Positions 1 through 6,475 are shown, numbered from the stretch's first letter. The stretch: DNA of 6,475 bases from Mobilitalea sp. (GCA_029974875.1 JARKQP010000602.1:1-6475); one strand, 5' to 3'. Translations and numbers: made by a program. The notes: generated by a model from the letters alone, not told the origin.

Positions 1-520
1 AATCCGGCATTGTCCAATTACAGGCACCTTTCCTCCCATCGATTTTCTCAATCACCTTCAGGTCACTCTGCAGGATTGCCCCATCCTGGGATGCTTTTGT
101 TCCTTCGTCCGAGGAGATAATGGATTTCGTCCCATCCTCATATTCTATTTCCATAAAGCACATAAACTTAATCTTCGTCCCATATACATTCCTATTGCTG
201 CCGATACCCAGTGCCCCTCTGTACCACCCGTCCCCTATTACCGCGGCGATTACGTTCTTCCCCTCCTGAATCCGGTGCGTAACATCGTATTCCTGTACCT
301 GTAGACGAAAATTATAATCCGTGAAGCCAGGTAACAGCTCCCTGTCATCAAGCCGCTCCCCATTCAGATACCCAATATAGACACCCAGCGCTGTGATGGA
401 TAGCTTTGCCCTTAATATCCTATGGTTAACATAAAAAGTCCTTCTAATATAAGAGGCCGGCTGGCGCTGTCCGGTATCAACCGCCAGTTCAGGCTCTACG
501 AAATATTGGTTTTGGTTCAT
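1..520 (-). CDS. Alpha-L-rhamnosidase-like protein, N-terminal part (cut by window edge)
   Basis: This is the N-terminal 173 codons of a minus-strand gene that runs off the left edge, so no stop is present. Family knowledge: GH78 alpha-L-rhamnosidases release terminal L-rhamnose from plant glycosides and pectic side chains. The visible part matches their N-terminal beta-sandwich accessory domain: ALGVYIGYLNGERLDD (residues about 44-59), then LLPGFTDYNFR, the YDVTHRIQEGKNVIAAVIGDG stretch and WYRGALG. It ends in a SDLKVIEKIDGRKG...NWTMPD segment, resembling the (D/N)xKVxExYDAR...GWxxPG(F/Y) block of these enzymes, with DGR in place of DAR. The catalytic (alpha/alpha)6 barrel lies outside the window, so activity cannot be judged. 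No signal peptide is visible, suggesting a cytoplasmic enzyme acting on imported oligosaccharides. The start at 520 is chosen because GGGAGGG lies 10 nt upstream; an in-frame ATG at 529 directly abuts that Shine-Dalgarno and is less likely. It is divergent from an AraC-family regulator that probably controls it. Confidence 0.85.
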   Translation of the reverse strand, partial: MNQNQYFVEPELAVDTGQRQPASYIRRTFYVNHRILRAKLSITALGVYIGYLNGERLDDRELLPGFTDYNFRLQVQEYDVTHRIQEGKNVIAAVIGDGWYRGALGIGSNRNVYGTKIKFMCFMEIEYEDGTKSIISSDEGTKASQDGAILQSDLKVIEKIDGRKGACNWTMPD

Positions 521-530
521 GAAACTCATT

Positions 531-537
531 CCCTCCC
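531..537 (-). promoter_or_regulatory. Ribosome binding site that decides the rhamnosidase start
   Basis: Read on the minus strand, GGGAGGG lies 10 nt before the ATG at 520 but only 1 nt before the in-frame ATG at 529. The spacing favours the start at 520. Confidence 0.6.
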
Positions 538-585
538 ATATGGTTTATAGCCTTTTCATAGGATGAACCTCTTTCCTTAGTTTTA

Positions 586-612
586 AGCTATATTTATTTG
601 ATATAGCTATAT
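586..612. promoter_or_regulatory. Candidate operator: AGCTATAT direct and inverted repeats
   Basis: AGCTATAT occurs at 586-593 and again at 605-612, a direct repeat with 19 bp start-to-start, close to two helical turns. The reverse complement ATATAGCT at 601-608 also forms an 8+8 bp inverted repeat with the first copy (7 bp spacer). Positions 601-612 are a 12-bp palindrome. AraC-family proteins commonly bind two direct half-sites about two turns apart. The cluster sits just upstream of the regulator's extended -10 element, at its -35 region, and 66-92 bp ahead of the rhamnosidase start, where it could serve both directions. No convincing -35/-10 pair for the rhamnosidase was found; a lone TATGAA at 560-555 on the minus strand is the best -10 and is weak. 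The local sequence is very AT-rich, so chance repeats are possible. Confidence 0.4.
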
Positions 613-629
613 AATAATTGATCTTTTCA

Positions 630-638
630 TGATATAAT
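630..638 (+). promoter_or_regulatory. Extended -10 promoter for the AraC-family regulator
   Basis: TG-A-TATAAT at 630-638 is a perfect extended -10 element, placing the start of transcription near 645 and giving a leader of about 45 nt. At 17-bp spacing the -35 position (610-615) is TATAAT, a poor match, as expected for an extended -10 or regulator-dependent promoter. The AGCTATAT repeat cluster ends within this -35 position, so binding there could block or recruit polymerase. Confidence 0.5.
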
Positions 639-689
639 ATAGGATAGTATCTCATAAAATATAAGTTTTGTGCTTTAGGGAGAGGAACC

Positions 690-1658
690 ATGAATTATAA
701 TGATCTACCATTTATTGATTTAGCGAATTCATTAACAGACAAATCCAAGCATATTCACTACAAGAACCTGTCCCACAGCTTTAACCAGGAGGACATTTCA
801 CTTGTCCAAAGCTTCCATCATGGTAATTTCAAGCTCTCGGGCACTACCCATTATCTGCCCAGCTTTCTTGTCAGCAATAACGCGAAAAAGAATCTTTTTT
901 ATCCGCAGGGCTTTTTAATTATGGAGGCAAATTCAGATTATTTTACAGACCGCTCCGATTTGGAGTCTTACGAGCTTCGATTTACATTAGAGGGTGAGGG
1001 ATATTTAGAATATGAAAATAAAAACTTCACCCTAAAAAAGGGTGAAGGATTTTTTATCGACTGTAGAAAACGTCATTATTATAGAACAAATAAAGATAAA
1101 TGGATCAGCACTATCCTGCATTTTAACGGACCGCTGACGGAGAATATTTTCTCACATTACGCTTATGATGGGAATGTCAAATTTTCAGAATCAGATTGTC
1201 CGAACTTTGAAATGCTCCAGCTCCAGCTTTTACACACCGCCTTGAACCTGGTTCCTTTTACGGAGTTCCGGATATCCTGCTTATTCGACATACTGTTAAC
1301 AGAGCTCCTATCCTCGAAAGAACGGAGTATTCTTCCAAACAACACCTCCGCCATTATCCAAGAAATTATATCTTACTTAAGAAACAACTATGCTAAGGAC
1401 ACTACCATAGAAACCCTTGCCCATCAGTTTGGCATCAGCCGCTCCCATCTAAGCAGGGAATTTAAAAAGATAACAGGCTTTTCCCCGAAAGAATATCTGA
1501 TACAAATCCGTATCAGTCAAGCAAAGCTCCTACTGAGGGGAAGCTCCATCAGTATTGATGATATATCATCTGCCATAGGCTTTCATGATACCGCTCATTT
1601 CATCCAGACCTTTAAGAAGGCAGAAGGAATTACCCCTTTAAAGTTCCGTAAGTTTTGA
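690..1658 (+). CDS. AraC/XylS-family transcriptional regulator
   Basis: This 322-residue protein has the usual AraC-family layout and length. Residues about 70-150 form the sensor half, with a cupin-like segment: YELRFTLEGEGYLEYENK, then FTLKKGEGFFID and the H/Y-rich RKRHYY stretch. A helical linker covers about 170-220. The C-terminal DNA-binding domain fills about 222-322 with two helix-turn-helix units: ETLAHQFGISRSHLSREFKK (241-260) and IDDISSAIGFHDTAHFIQTF (289-308). The closing GITPLKFRKF is the standard family ending. The start is supported by AGGGAGAGG at 677-685. It is divergent from the rhamnosidase, which suggests that it senses a rhamnose-containing or related plant sugar and controls that gene; the ligand is inference. 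Its last 21 bp overlap the end of the opposing EAL gene. A terminator-like hairpin lies inside the sensor-domain coding region (1025-1055). Confidence 0.93.
   Translation: MNYNDLPFIDLANSLTDKSKHIHYKNLSHSFNQEDISLVQSFHHGNFKLSGTTHYLPSFLVSNNAKKNLFYPQGFLIMEANSDYFTDRSDLESYELRFTLEGEGYLEYENKNFTLKKGEGFFIDCRKRHYYRTNKDKWISTILHFNGPLTENIFSHYAYDGNVKFSESDCPNFEMLQLQLLHTALNLVPFTEFRISCLFDILLTELLSSKERSILPNNTSAIIQEIISYLRNNYAKDTTIETLAHQFGISRSHLSREFKKITGFSPKEYLIQIRISQAKLLLRGSSISIDDISSAIGFHDTAHFIQTFKKAEGITPLKFRKF
1025..1055 (+). terminator. Terminator-like hairpin inside the AraC-family gene
   Basis: CTTCACCC (1025-1032) and GGGTGAAG (1040-1047) form a perfect 8-bp stem around a TAAAAAA loop, followed after GA by six T residues (1050-1055). 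This is the form of a rho-independent terminator on the plus strand, but it lies about 335 bp into an intact reading frame. It may cause partial premature termination, or it may be a by-product of coding NFTLKKGEGFF, a motif common in this sensor fold. The stem is short for a strong terminator. Confidence 0.25.
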
Positions 1659-2516
1659 AACACAATCCAGCCTTCCCGTTGTCAGATCCGCCTTCCTGTC
1701 CTCCCATAGCTCTTTTGCAGGCAACGGCCTTCCAATATAATAGCCCTGTATATAATCGCATCCCTGCCCCTTCAGATAGTTATAATGCTCCTCCTTCTCT
1801 ACACCCTCCGCCGTAATTTTCATATTCAGCTCATGTCCCAGGCGTATCGTTGCAGCAATGATTGCCTTATTCGTCGAAAAAGACATATGTAATACAAAAT
1901 TCTTATCAATTTTTATGTTATCGAATAGGCTATTCTGTAAACAGATAAAGGAATTATACCCGGTGCCAAAATCATCAATTGCCATAGTGATCCCCAGCAT
2001 GGTCAGGCTCCTGAGATTATTGTCTACTATCTCATTATATTCCATCAAGGCATTCTCCGTCATCTCCAAAACCAGGAATTCCGGCTCCAGATGGTATCTT
2101 TTCAAGATATGGGATATTCTGATTGAGAAGTCCTTTTGCTGCAGCTGCACAGCGGATATATTTACCGATACGGCAACCTTCCAGCCACCCTCATGGAAGG
2201 CGGCAATTTGGCGGCAGGCTTCTTCCATAATCCAGTCCCCCAAGGGACAAATCAAAAGGCTTTTTTCAGCAATGGAAATAAACTCCTCCGGATTAATCAT
2301 TCCTAATTCAGGATGCTTCCAGCGCACAAGTGCTTCTACAATCGTAATCTTATTACTTTCCACCTCCAGGATCGGTTGATAGCAGAGGTAGAACTCATGA
2401 TTTTGAAATAATCCCTTAATTCCATTTTTTAAATCATTTGTAATTCTTACTTCCTTTCCCCTTCCAGTGCGGCTGTTAGCAGCTGCCGGCGGCTGTCCTC
2501 TTTTGTACTTTCCCAT
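1638..2516 (-). CDS. Stand-alone EAL-domain c-di-GMP phosphodiesterase
   Basis: Predicted cytosolic enzyme hydrolysing cyclic di-GMP to pGpG, one EAL domain filling almost the whole 292-residue protein. Residue numbers here count from the ATG at 2516. The expected catalytic and metal-binding residues are visible: E61 in VEALVRW, N119 in VNISAVQL, E151 in LEMTEN, D181-D182 in IDDFGTGYNSF, K202 in IKIDKNF, E237 and E240 in TAEGVE, and Q257 in IQGYYIGRPL. The intact loop-6 motif DFGTGYNS argues for real activity rather than a binding-only role. There is no GGDEF, PAS, REC or membrane segment; about 20 basic, Gly/Pro-rich residues precede the domain. The start at 2516 has GGGAGAG upstream with about 5 nt spacing; in-frame starts at 2531, 2537 (ATG) and 2540 (TTG) are possible but poorly spaced from any Shine-Dalgarno. 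It follows the chemoreceptor gene on the same strand after 65 nt with no visible terminator, so co-transcription is likely. Confidence 0.92.
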   Translation of the reverse strand: MGKYKRGQPPAAANSRTGRGKEVRITNDLKNGIKGLFQNHEFYLCYQPILEVESNKITIVEALVRWKHPELGMINPEEFISIAEKSLLICPLGDWIMEEACRQIAAFHEGGWKVAVSVNISAVQLQQKDFSIRISHILKRYHLEPEFLVLEMTENALMEYNEIVDNNLRSLTMLGITMAIDDFGTGYNSFICLQNSLFDNIKIDKNFVLHMSFSTNKAIIAATIRLGHELNMKITAEGVEKEEHYNYLKGQGCDYIQGYYIGRPLPAKELWEDRKADLTTGRLDCVSKLTEL

Positions 2517-2581
2517 AATCTCTCCCAGCATCTCCATCAACAGAGTTTCTTCTTTGATTATCCTGTTCCTGCTACTGGTTC

Positions 2582-4591
2582 TTATCTGATTTTAAAGGAA
2601 GCTACCGCCTCAACCAGGGAATCTGATTGATCTTTGGTTGTTTGCGTCAACTGGATTACTTCATTGGATTTTGCAAAAATGGAAGTCGCCTCCTGGGCAA
2701 TATTGCTGGAGCCCGTCGCCTCATCATTTGATGCACAGCTGATATTTTCTATCGTCTTAACCATATCGCGGATGGTAGCAAATAATTCTTCGGAAGCTGC
2801 ACTGAAATCCATCACCATATCGTTCATATTGACGGAGCTAAGATTATATTCCTCGCTCATACCTACCAGCTCATCATAATCCTGTAATACATGTCCATCA
2901 ATAAAATCCAATACCTCACCTGAACTGTGGGAAAGCTTTGTAACCGCATCCACAATAATCTGCGTTACCTCCTGTATCCTGAACACTGCGAGCTTTGAAT
3001 TCTCTGCCAGCTTTCTTATCTCCTCGGCTACAACTGCAAAGCCTTTTCCCGCTTCCCCTGCTCTTGCCGCCTCAATTGCAGCATTTAAGGATAATAGATC
3101 CGTTTGGGAGGATATTTCTAAAATGGTCTGGGACAGTTCATTGATCTGGTATACTGACTCAGACTGCTCAATAGCACTTTTCAAATTAGTTTTACTTTTC
3201 ATATAAATGTCCACAGCCTTTGTTTTAGAGGCTATGGCCTTTTCCTTCATCTCCTCCGCCATCTGGTTTATATTGCTCACCATTCCCGTTCCATCCTGAG
3301 CCTTTTCCGCAATTGTTTCCACTGCCTTTTCGATTTCAAGGGAAGAGACATTCATTTCCTCTGCCGCTGCCGCTGTTTCTTCCGCTCCGGAGGACAGTTC
3401 CTCCGAGGTTGCTGAAACCACCTCGATGCTTTTATTCAATAGGTTCATATTTGAATAAATGTCCATCAGGCTCTGGCTTACTTCTATGGACTTTTCTTCC
3501 ACGTCTCCTAATATTTTTTTAATTGACCGGAGCATATGATCCATTGCCCCTGCTAATATGCCGGTTTCATCCCTCATCTTAAGCAGCCTGTCAGGAACCT
3601 CCTGTGTGAAATCCCCAGCGGAAACTATCCTGAGCTGCTCCGCAATGAGTTTGATCGGCTTTGAGATGCTTTTTGAAATCCAGACAGTGATCAGTATACT
3701 GATAATCAGGCAGGTAATTGACATGACCACTAACAGCTGGGTCATCCGGTCAACCTTTTCCATTACCTCCTTCTTTGGGGCTGTGATTGCAAGGGACCAG
3801 CCATATTTACTCAAGGGGGCATACCCTGCATATTTATTTATTCCATTGTAGCTATATTCTCCCGCTCCTTTTTTGCCCTCAGTCATCTCCTTCACTACTG
3901 CAACAAGTTCGGCAAGCTTCCTATCCTCTTCCCCTTCCTTAATTGAGTTTTGCATATTCTCTACCAGGGAGATATCCTTGTTAGCTATCATAGTACCAGC
4001 GCTATTTACCATAAATACTTCCCCGCTGTCCCCATACTTTATATTCTGAGTATAATTACTAAGCACTCCCCCATCCCGGATCGCAATTAATACCCCGCTG
4101 ATCCGGTTATTTACCTGAATGGGAACTGCATAAGCCATGATAAGCTGCCCGTCCTCCTTACTAAATAAGGGATCCGATACCGCTGAGGTTCCTGCTGCCG
4201 CACGGGTGAAATATTCCCGGTCAGCTATATTTACGGAGCTTCCATTACTTAACAGTGCATTCCCCTGCAAATCGGAGATGCCCATTTTGATATGACCGCT
4301 GCGTTCTATTTCTGTTTTTAAAAGCCTTAGCTTTTCCTCATCTGAAATGTCCGGATCCTTCATCCATTCACTGCCAGCCAATGCCTCCAGCGTATTGATC
4401 TGAACCCTCAGTCCTTCTTCCACGATCTGTGCAGCTTCTTCAGCCGCAGTAAGTATAGTTTCATTAACACTATCTGATAATGCATCCTTTGATACAAGAT
4501 AGGAAGTTACTCCCATCCCAATACTAACAGCAGCCAGTAATATACCAAAGATAATTGTCAATTTTGCCCCAATACTCTTAAAATGAAACAT
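2582..4591 (-). CDS. Methyl-accepting chemotaxis protein with double-Cache-like sensor
   Basis: This 669-residue transmembrane chemoreceptor would control the CheA/CheW kinase array. Order: short cytosolic N-terminus; TM1 about 11-33; extracellular double-Cache-like domain about 34-283 (including [49 protein letters not shown] and [13 protein letters not shown]); TM2 about 285-305; HAMP about 306-358 ([15 protein letters not shown]...GDFTQEV); then the long coiled-coil signalling hairpin. The kinase-binding tip at about 494-530 is canonical: [18 protein letters not shown], then [18 protein letters not shown]. About 22 heptads per arm suggest the 44-heptad class, by hand count. Glu/Ala-rich stretches such as [20 protein letters not shown] fit adaptation sites; no C-terminal CheR-tether pentapeptide is seen. 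The ligand is unknown: R125 and D173 resemble parts of the amino-acid-binding dCache signature, but the other positions do not clearly match. AGGAGG at 4602-4597 lies 5 nt before the ATG. It probably heads an operon with the EAL gene. Confidence 0.96.
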   Translation of the reverse strand: MFHFKSIGAKLTIIFGILLAAVSIGMGVTSYLVSKDALSDSVNETILTAAEEAAQIVEEGLRVQINTLEALAGSEWMKDPDISDEEKLRLLKTEIERSGHIKMGISDLQGNALLSNGSSVNIADREYFTRAAAGTSAVSDPLFSKEDGQLIMAYAVPIQVNNRISGVLIAIRDGGVLSNYTQNIKYGDSGEVFMVNSAGTMIANKDISLVENMQNSIKEGEEDRKLAELVAVVKEMTEGKKGAGEYSYNGINKYAGYAPLSKYGWSLAITAPKKEVMEKVDRMTQLLVVMSITCLIISILITVWISKSISKPIKLIAEQLRIVSAGDFTQEVPDRLLKMRDETGILAGAMDHMLRSIKKILGDVEEKSIEVSQSLMDIYSNMNLLNKSIEVVSATSEELSSGAEETAAAAEEMNVSSLEIEKAVETIAEKAQDGTGMVSNINQMAEEMKEKAIASKTKAVDIYMKSKTNLKSAIEQSESVYQINELSQTILEISSQTDLLSLNAAIEAARAGEAGKGFAVVAEEIRKLAENSKLAVFRIQEVTQIIVDAVTKLSHSSGEVLDFIDGHVLQDYDELVGMSEEYNLSSVNMNDMVMDFSAASEELFATIRDMVKTIENISCASNDEATGSSNIAQEATSIFAKSNEVIQLTQTTKDQSDSLVEAVASFKIR

Positions 4592-4643
4592 ATGCTCCTC
4601 CTGAATACGTATTTTTTTACATAATACTTTAATTTAACTTCCA

Positions 4644-4670
4644 ATTCTACCGTTATCGACCATTTGACAA
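4644..4670 (-). promoter_or_regulatory. Possible chemoreceptor promoter
   Basis: On the minus strand TTGTCA (4670-4665) and TAGAAT (4649-4644) stand 15 bp apart, a slightly short spacer for a housekeeping promoter. Transcription would start near 4637, giving a leader of about 45 nt. The -35 element overlaps the first CAATGACA repeat. No better pair was found in the 228-bp divergent region, but the call is weak. Confidence 0.3.
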
Positions 4671-4686
4671 TGACATGGCAATGACA
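4668..4686. repeat. CAATGACA direct repeat, candidate operator
   Basis: Two identical 8-mers, CAATGACA, occupy 4668-4675 and 4679-4686, 11 bp apart start to start, so they face the same side of the helix. The first copy overlaps the -35 of the possible chemoreceptor promoter. This is a plausible binding site for a regulator, perhaps the helix-turn-helix protein encoded divergently at 4820. No protein can be assigned from the sequence. Confidence 0.35.
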
Positions 4687-4731
4687 CTTTTTCAATTCAA
4701 GTCGAATTCTCTACTTCATGAACCATATTTG

Positions 4732-4740
4732 TGATATACT
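4732..4740 (+). promoter_or_regulatory. Extended -10 promoter for the helix-turn-helix gene
   Basis: TG-A-TATACT at 4732-4740 is an extended -10 element, five of six to TATAAT with the upstream TG. The -35 position shows only a weak CTACTT/TACTTC at 4711-4717. Transcription would start near 4747, giving an AT-rich leader of about 73 nt. It has the same TGATATA form as the promoter of the AraC-family gene. Confidence 0.45.
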
Positions 4741-4819
4741 TTGTAATTAAAGCCTGTCATAAGGGAAGTATTAAAGCTTAATTAATTCTTTATTGATGCA
4801 CAAGGAGCAATAATTAATC

Positions 4820-6421
4820 ATGGAACATATGAAATTTTGTGACTGCCTGAAACTATTACTTTCCACTCTTGATATCAGCAGCAACCGGTTATCAAAGGTG
4901 ATTAATGTAGACAGCTCGTTAGTTAATCGTTGGATTAACGGAAAAAGGATCCCTCCCTATAATACATATTATATCGATCATATTTCCGAATTTTTGGCGA
5001 AGAATATCTACAACACCTATCAAATGCAGCAGATACAGGAAATACTCCAAAGAATATGCGGCATCCATAATGTCAAATTAAGCCTTCAGGAGCAAATAAA
5101 AAAACTACTCTCAGAATCACAGGGCTACTCCATAGAATGCCATAAGAAAGAAAAATCAGAAAATAAGAATAAAGTGATCCCAAACCAAATGGATAGAAAA
5201 CATGCAGCAGCTATTTCAGATATCACAAAATACGACGTAAATTCCTTTTCTTTTTCATCGGATGACAAAATATTAGTCGGCACTGAAAACATAACCTATA
5301 TCAGCCAATCAATTTTAGAATCAGCTTCTGTCACGAAGCCCGGCAACGATCCAGCTATTTATATTGCATATAATAATTACCATGATATGGAGTTTTATTC
5401 AGAAAAGACCTTAAAGACCTGGATAAACGCCCTTGATAAGGCCTTAGAGAATGGCTGGCATTTGGTTTTGCTAATGCGTTTGGCCCCGGATATCCCACGG
5501 ATGATAAAATGTATCAGCTGCCTGGTCGCTTTGATCCACAAAAATCAAATCAGTCTCTATTATATTAAGAATTATGACAGCTATATCATAGGCGGAGAGC
5601 TGCTAATCGTACCGGATATCGGCTCTTTAATATATTTTAATGACCAGCCAGGCTTACATACCAAGTCTGCCTTTTATTTATCCAGCACATTAGCCACTGA
5701 TATTTATTTATCCCACCTGAAGATGCTGATGGAGAAGAGCTGCTATCCTCTGTTTGAAAAACACCAGGGCGATTTAAATTATATGGATCTTCTGGTCAAG
5801 GCTGAGGAATCTGCCGGCAGCCGCATTCTTTACCGCTATAGCTTTGGTGCAATGACAATTCCTAAGGACTTATATTTTAAGCTATTAAAAAGAAATAATA
5901 TTTCCGACCCGGAGGTAAAAATTTTGGCCGAGCTATACGATAAAAGGCATAAGGCCTTTATTTATAATGTCCAAAGATACCCGTGCTGGGATATCTATGT
6001 CTTATGCTGTGTCAAGGATTTAATACGGGAACAGCAAATTTATTTATATAACTATAATGGTATACATCCGATTGATGTGGAAAGAAAGGATATCATACAG
6101 CATTTGGAGTACATTATCTTTCTATTGGAGACCTATCATAACTATAATATTGCTTTCCAGAAAATCGATTCGGACAAGGAAAAAGGTATTAGAAATATCT
6201 ATTGCCTTGTAAAGGAACGGCATTCCGTATTCCTTGAGGTTATCGATTCCGGAAAAACCTCCTCCGAGGTTCGTATTACTGCGGATGAACCTACGCTGGT
6301 AAGCGGCTCCTATGAGTACCTGAAAAATATTTTAAAACACATTCCGTTCATTAATAAAAATAAAAGTGATATTATCGATTGGCTTAAATCTGAAATAAAA
6401 ATTCTCCAGGCCAATGAATAA
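4820..6421 (+). CDS. Large unrecognised protein with N-terminal Cro/CI-like helix-turn-helix
   Basis: I do not recognise this 533-residue protein as a named family. Residues about 8-60 look like a Cro/CI-type helix-turn-helix: DISSNRLSKVINVDSSLVNR, then WINGKRIPP, with the probable recognition helix at 31-40, followed by the helical YIDHISEFLA. A Lys/Asn/Glu-rich linker lies at about 105-135. The remainder (about 140-533) is globular, rich in Tyr and Ile, with no transmembrane segment or signal peptide. ALDKALENGWHLVLLMRL (204-221) followed by a helix and a beta-rich stretch recalls sensor or phospholipase-D-like folds in some regulators, but no catalytic motif is present, so this is only a hint. 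There are eleven cysteines, including C7/C9, a CxxC at 231-234 and C396-C397. AAGGAG at 4802-4807 is 12 nt before the ATG, rather far, but an in-frame stop at 4811-4813 excludes a longer start. It is divergent from the chemoreceptor/EAL pair, which it might regulate. The frame is intact. Confidence 0.85.
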   Translation: MEHMKFCDCLKLLLSTLDISSNRLSKVINVDSSLVNRWINGKRIPPYNTYYIDHISEFLAKNIYNTYQMQQIQEILQRICGIHNVKLSLQEQIKKLLSESQGYSIECHKKEKSENKNKVIPNQMDRKHAAAISDITKYDVNSFSFSSDDKILVGTENITYISQSILESASVTKPGNDPAIYIAYNNYHDMEFYSEKTLKTWINALDKALENGWHLVLLMRLAPDIPRMIKCISCLVALIHKNQISLYYIKNYDSYIIGGELLIVPDIGSLIYFNDQPGLHTKSAFYLSSTLATDIYLSHLKMLMEKSCYPLFEKHQGDLNYMDLLVKAEESAGSRILYRYSFGAMTIPKDLYFKLLKRNNISDPEVKILAELYDKRHKAFIYNVQRYPCWDIYVLCCVKDLIREQQIYLYNYNGIHPIDVERKDIIQHLEYIIFLLETYHNYNIAFQKIDSDKEKGIRNIYCLVKERHSVFLEVIDSGKTSSEVRITADEPTLVSGSYEYLKNILKHIPFINKNKSDIIDWLKSEIKILQANE

Positions 6422-6429
6422 TCCGCCGC

Positions 6430-6475
6430 TTAAACGCTTTCCAGCTTTCCCGTTGTGGGATCAATAACAAGCCCA
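6430..6475 (-). CDS. C-terminal tail of a further minus-strand gene (partial)
   Basis: From the right edge the minus strand reads GLVIDPTTGKLESV and then TAA at 6432-6430, 8 bp beyond the stop of the convergent helix-turn-helix gene. Only 14 residues are visible, so no function can be given. It is called because dense packing with tail-to-tail gene ends is seen elsewhere in the window, and because the tail resembles the EAL protein's end (DLTTGRLD) in both residues and codons. It may equally be a chance open frame. Confidence 0.4.
   Translation of the reverse strand, partial: GLVIDPTTGKLESV

Noticed and set aside
1163..1354. 63-codon minus-strand open frame
   Set aside because: Antisense within the AraC-family gene, with no ribosome site or family likeness.
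1858..2379. 173-codon plus-strand open frame
   Set aside because: Fully antisense to the EAL domain, including catalytic motifs; the product has no recognisable domain and no Shine-Dalgarno was seen. It is a shadow of the real gene.
2517..2581. Possible terminator between chemoreceptor and EAL genes
   Set aside because: No stem with a following T run was found on the minus strand, so the two genes are left as a likely operon.
2634..3851. Three plus-strand open frames (2634-2879, 3313-3522, 3558-3851)
   Set aside because: All lie antisense within the well-supported chemoreceptor gene; their translations are composition-biased and match no family.
4653..4661. GGTCGATAA on the minus strand, like the -10 of a flagellar sigma-D (sigma-28) promoter upstream of the chemoreceptor
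   Set aside because: At the required 15-bp spacing the -35 position reads GCCA, not TAAA, so only half of the promoter is present.
4664..4669. Perfect TTGACA on the plus strand upstream of the helix-turn-helix gene
   Set aside because: No -10-like hexamer lies 16-18 bp downstream; the extended -10 at 4732-4740 is too far away to pair with it.
6422..6429. Bidirectional terminator between the convergent genes at the right edge
   Set aside because: The gap is only 8 bp and neither it nor the flanks show a hairpin with a T tract.

Overview
The window looks like chromosome of a low-to-moderate GC, anaerobic, plant-polysaccharide-using member of the Bacillota, most likely a Clostridium/Lachnospiraceae-type organism. 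This rests on purine-rich Shine-Dalgarno sequences (AGGAGG, GGGAGGG), the clostridial style of the chemoreceptor tip ([18 protein letters not shown]), and the pairing of a GH78-type rhamnosidase with an AraC-family regulator. No mobile element, CRISPR array, tRNA or rRNA was seen. The assignment is inference from protein style only.

Left block (1-1658): a divergent pair. The left edge cuts a minus-strand gene that encodes the N-terminal part of an alpha-L-rhamnosidase-like enzyme. Facing away from it is a plus-strand AraC/XylS-family regulator with a cupin-like sensor half and a C-terminal double helix-turn-helix. The 169 bp between them holds a near-perfect extended -10 promoter for the regulator and an AGCTATAT repeat/palindrome cluster that is a good operator candidate. 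The simplest model is that the regulator senses a plant-derived sugar and controls the rhamnosidase and perhaps itself.

Middle block (1638-4591): two minus-strand genes, probably one transcription unit. First is a membrane chemoreceptor (methyl-accepting chemotaxis protein) with a double-Cache-like extracellular domain, HAMP and signalling hairpin. Then, after a short gap, comes a stand-alone cytosolic EAL-domain protein with all the usual c-di-GMP phosphodiesterase residues. The arrangement places taxis signalling next to c-di-GMP removal. The EAL gene overlaps the end of the AraC gene tail-to-tail by 21 bp.

Right block (4592-6475): a 228 bp divergent control region carries a direct repeat over a possible chemoreceptor promoter and an extended -10 promoter in the other direction. 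It is followed by a 533-residue protein with a Cro/CI-like N-terminal helix-turn-helix and a long C-terminal region I do not recognise. This is the least explained gene here. At the right edge, 46 bp look like the tail of a further minus-strand gene. No complete novel system can be demonstrated. The best candidate for something undescribed is the large helix-turn-helix protein facing the chemoreceptor/EAL pair.
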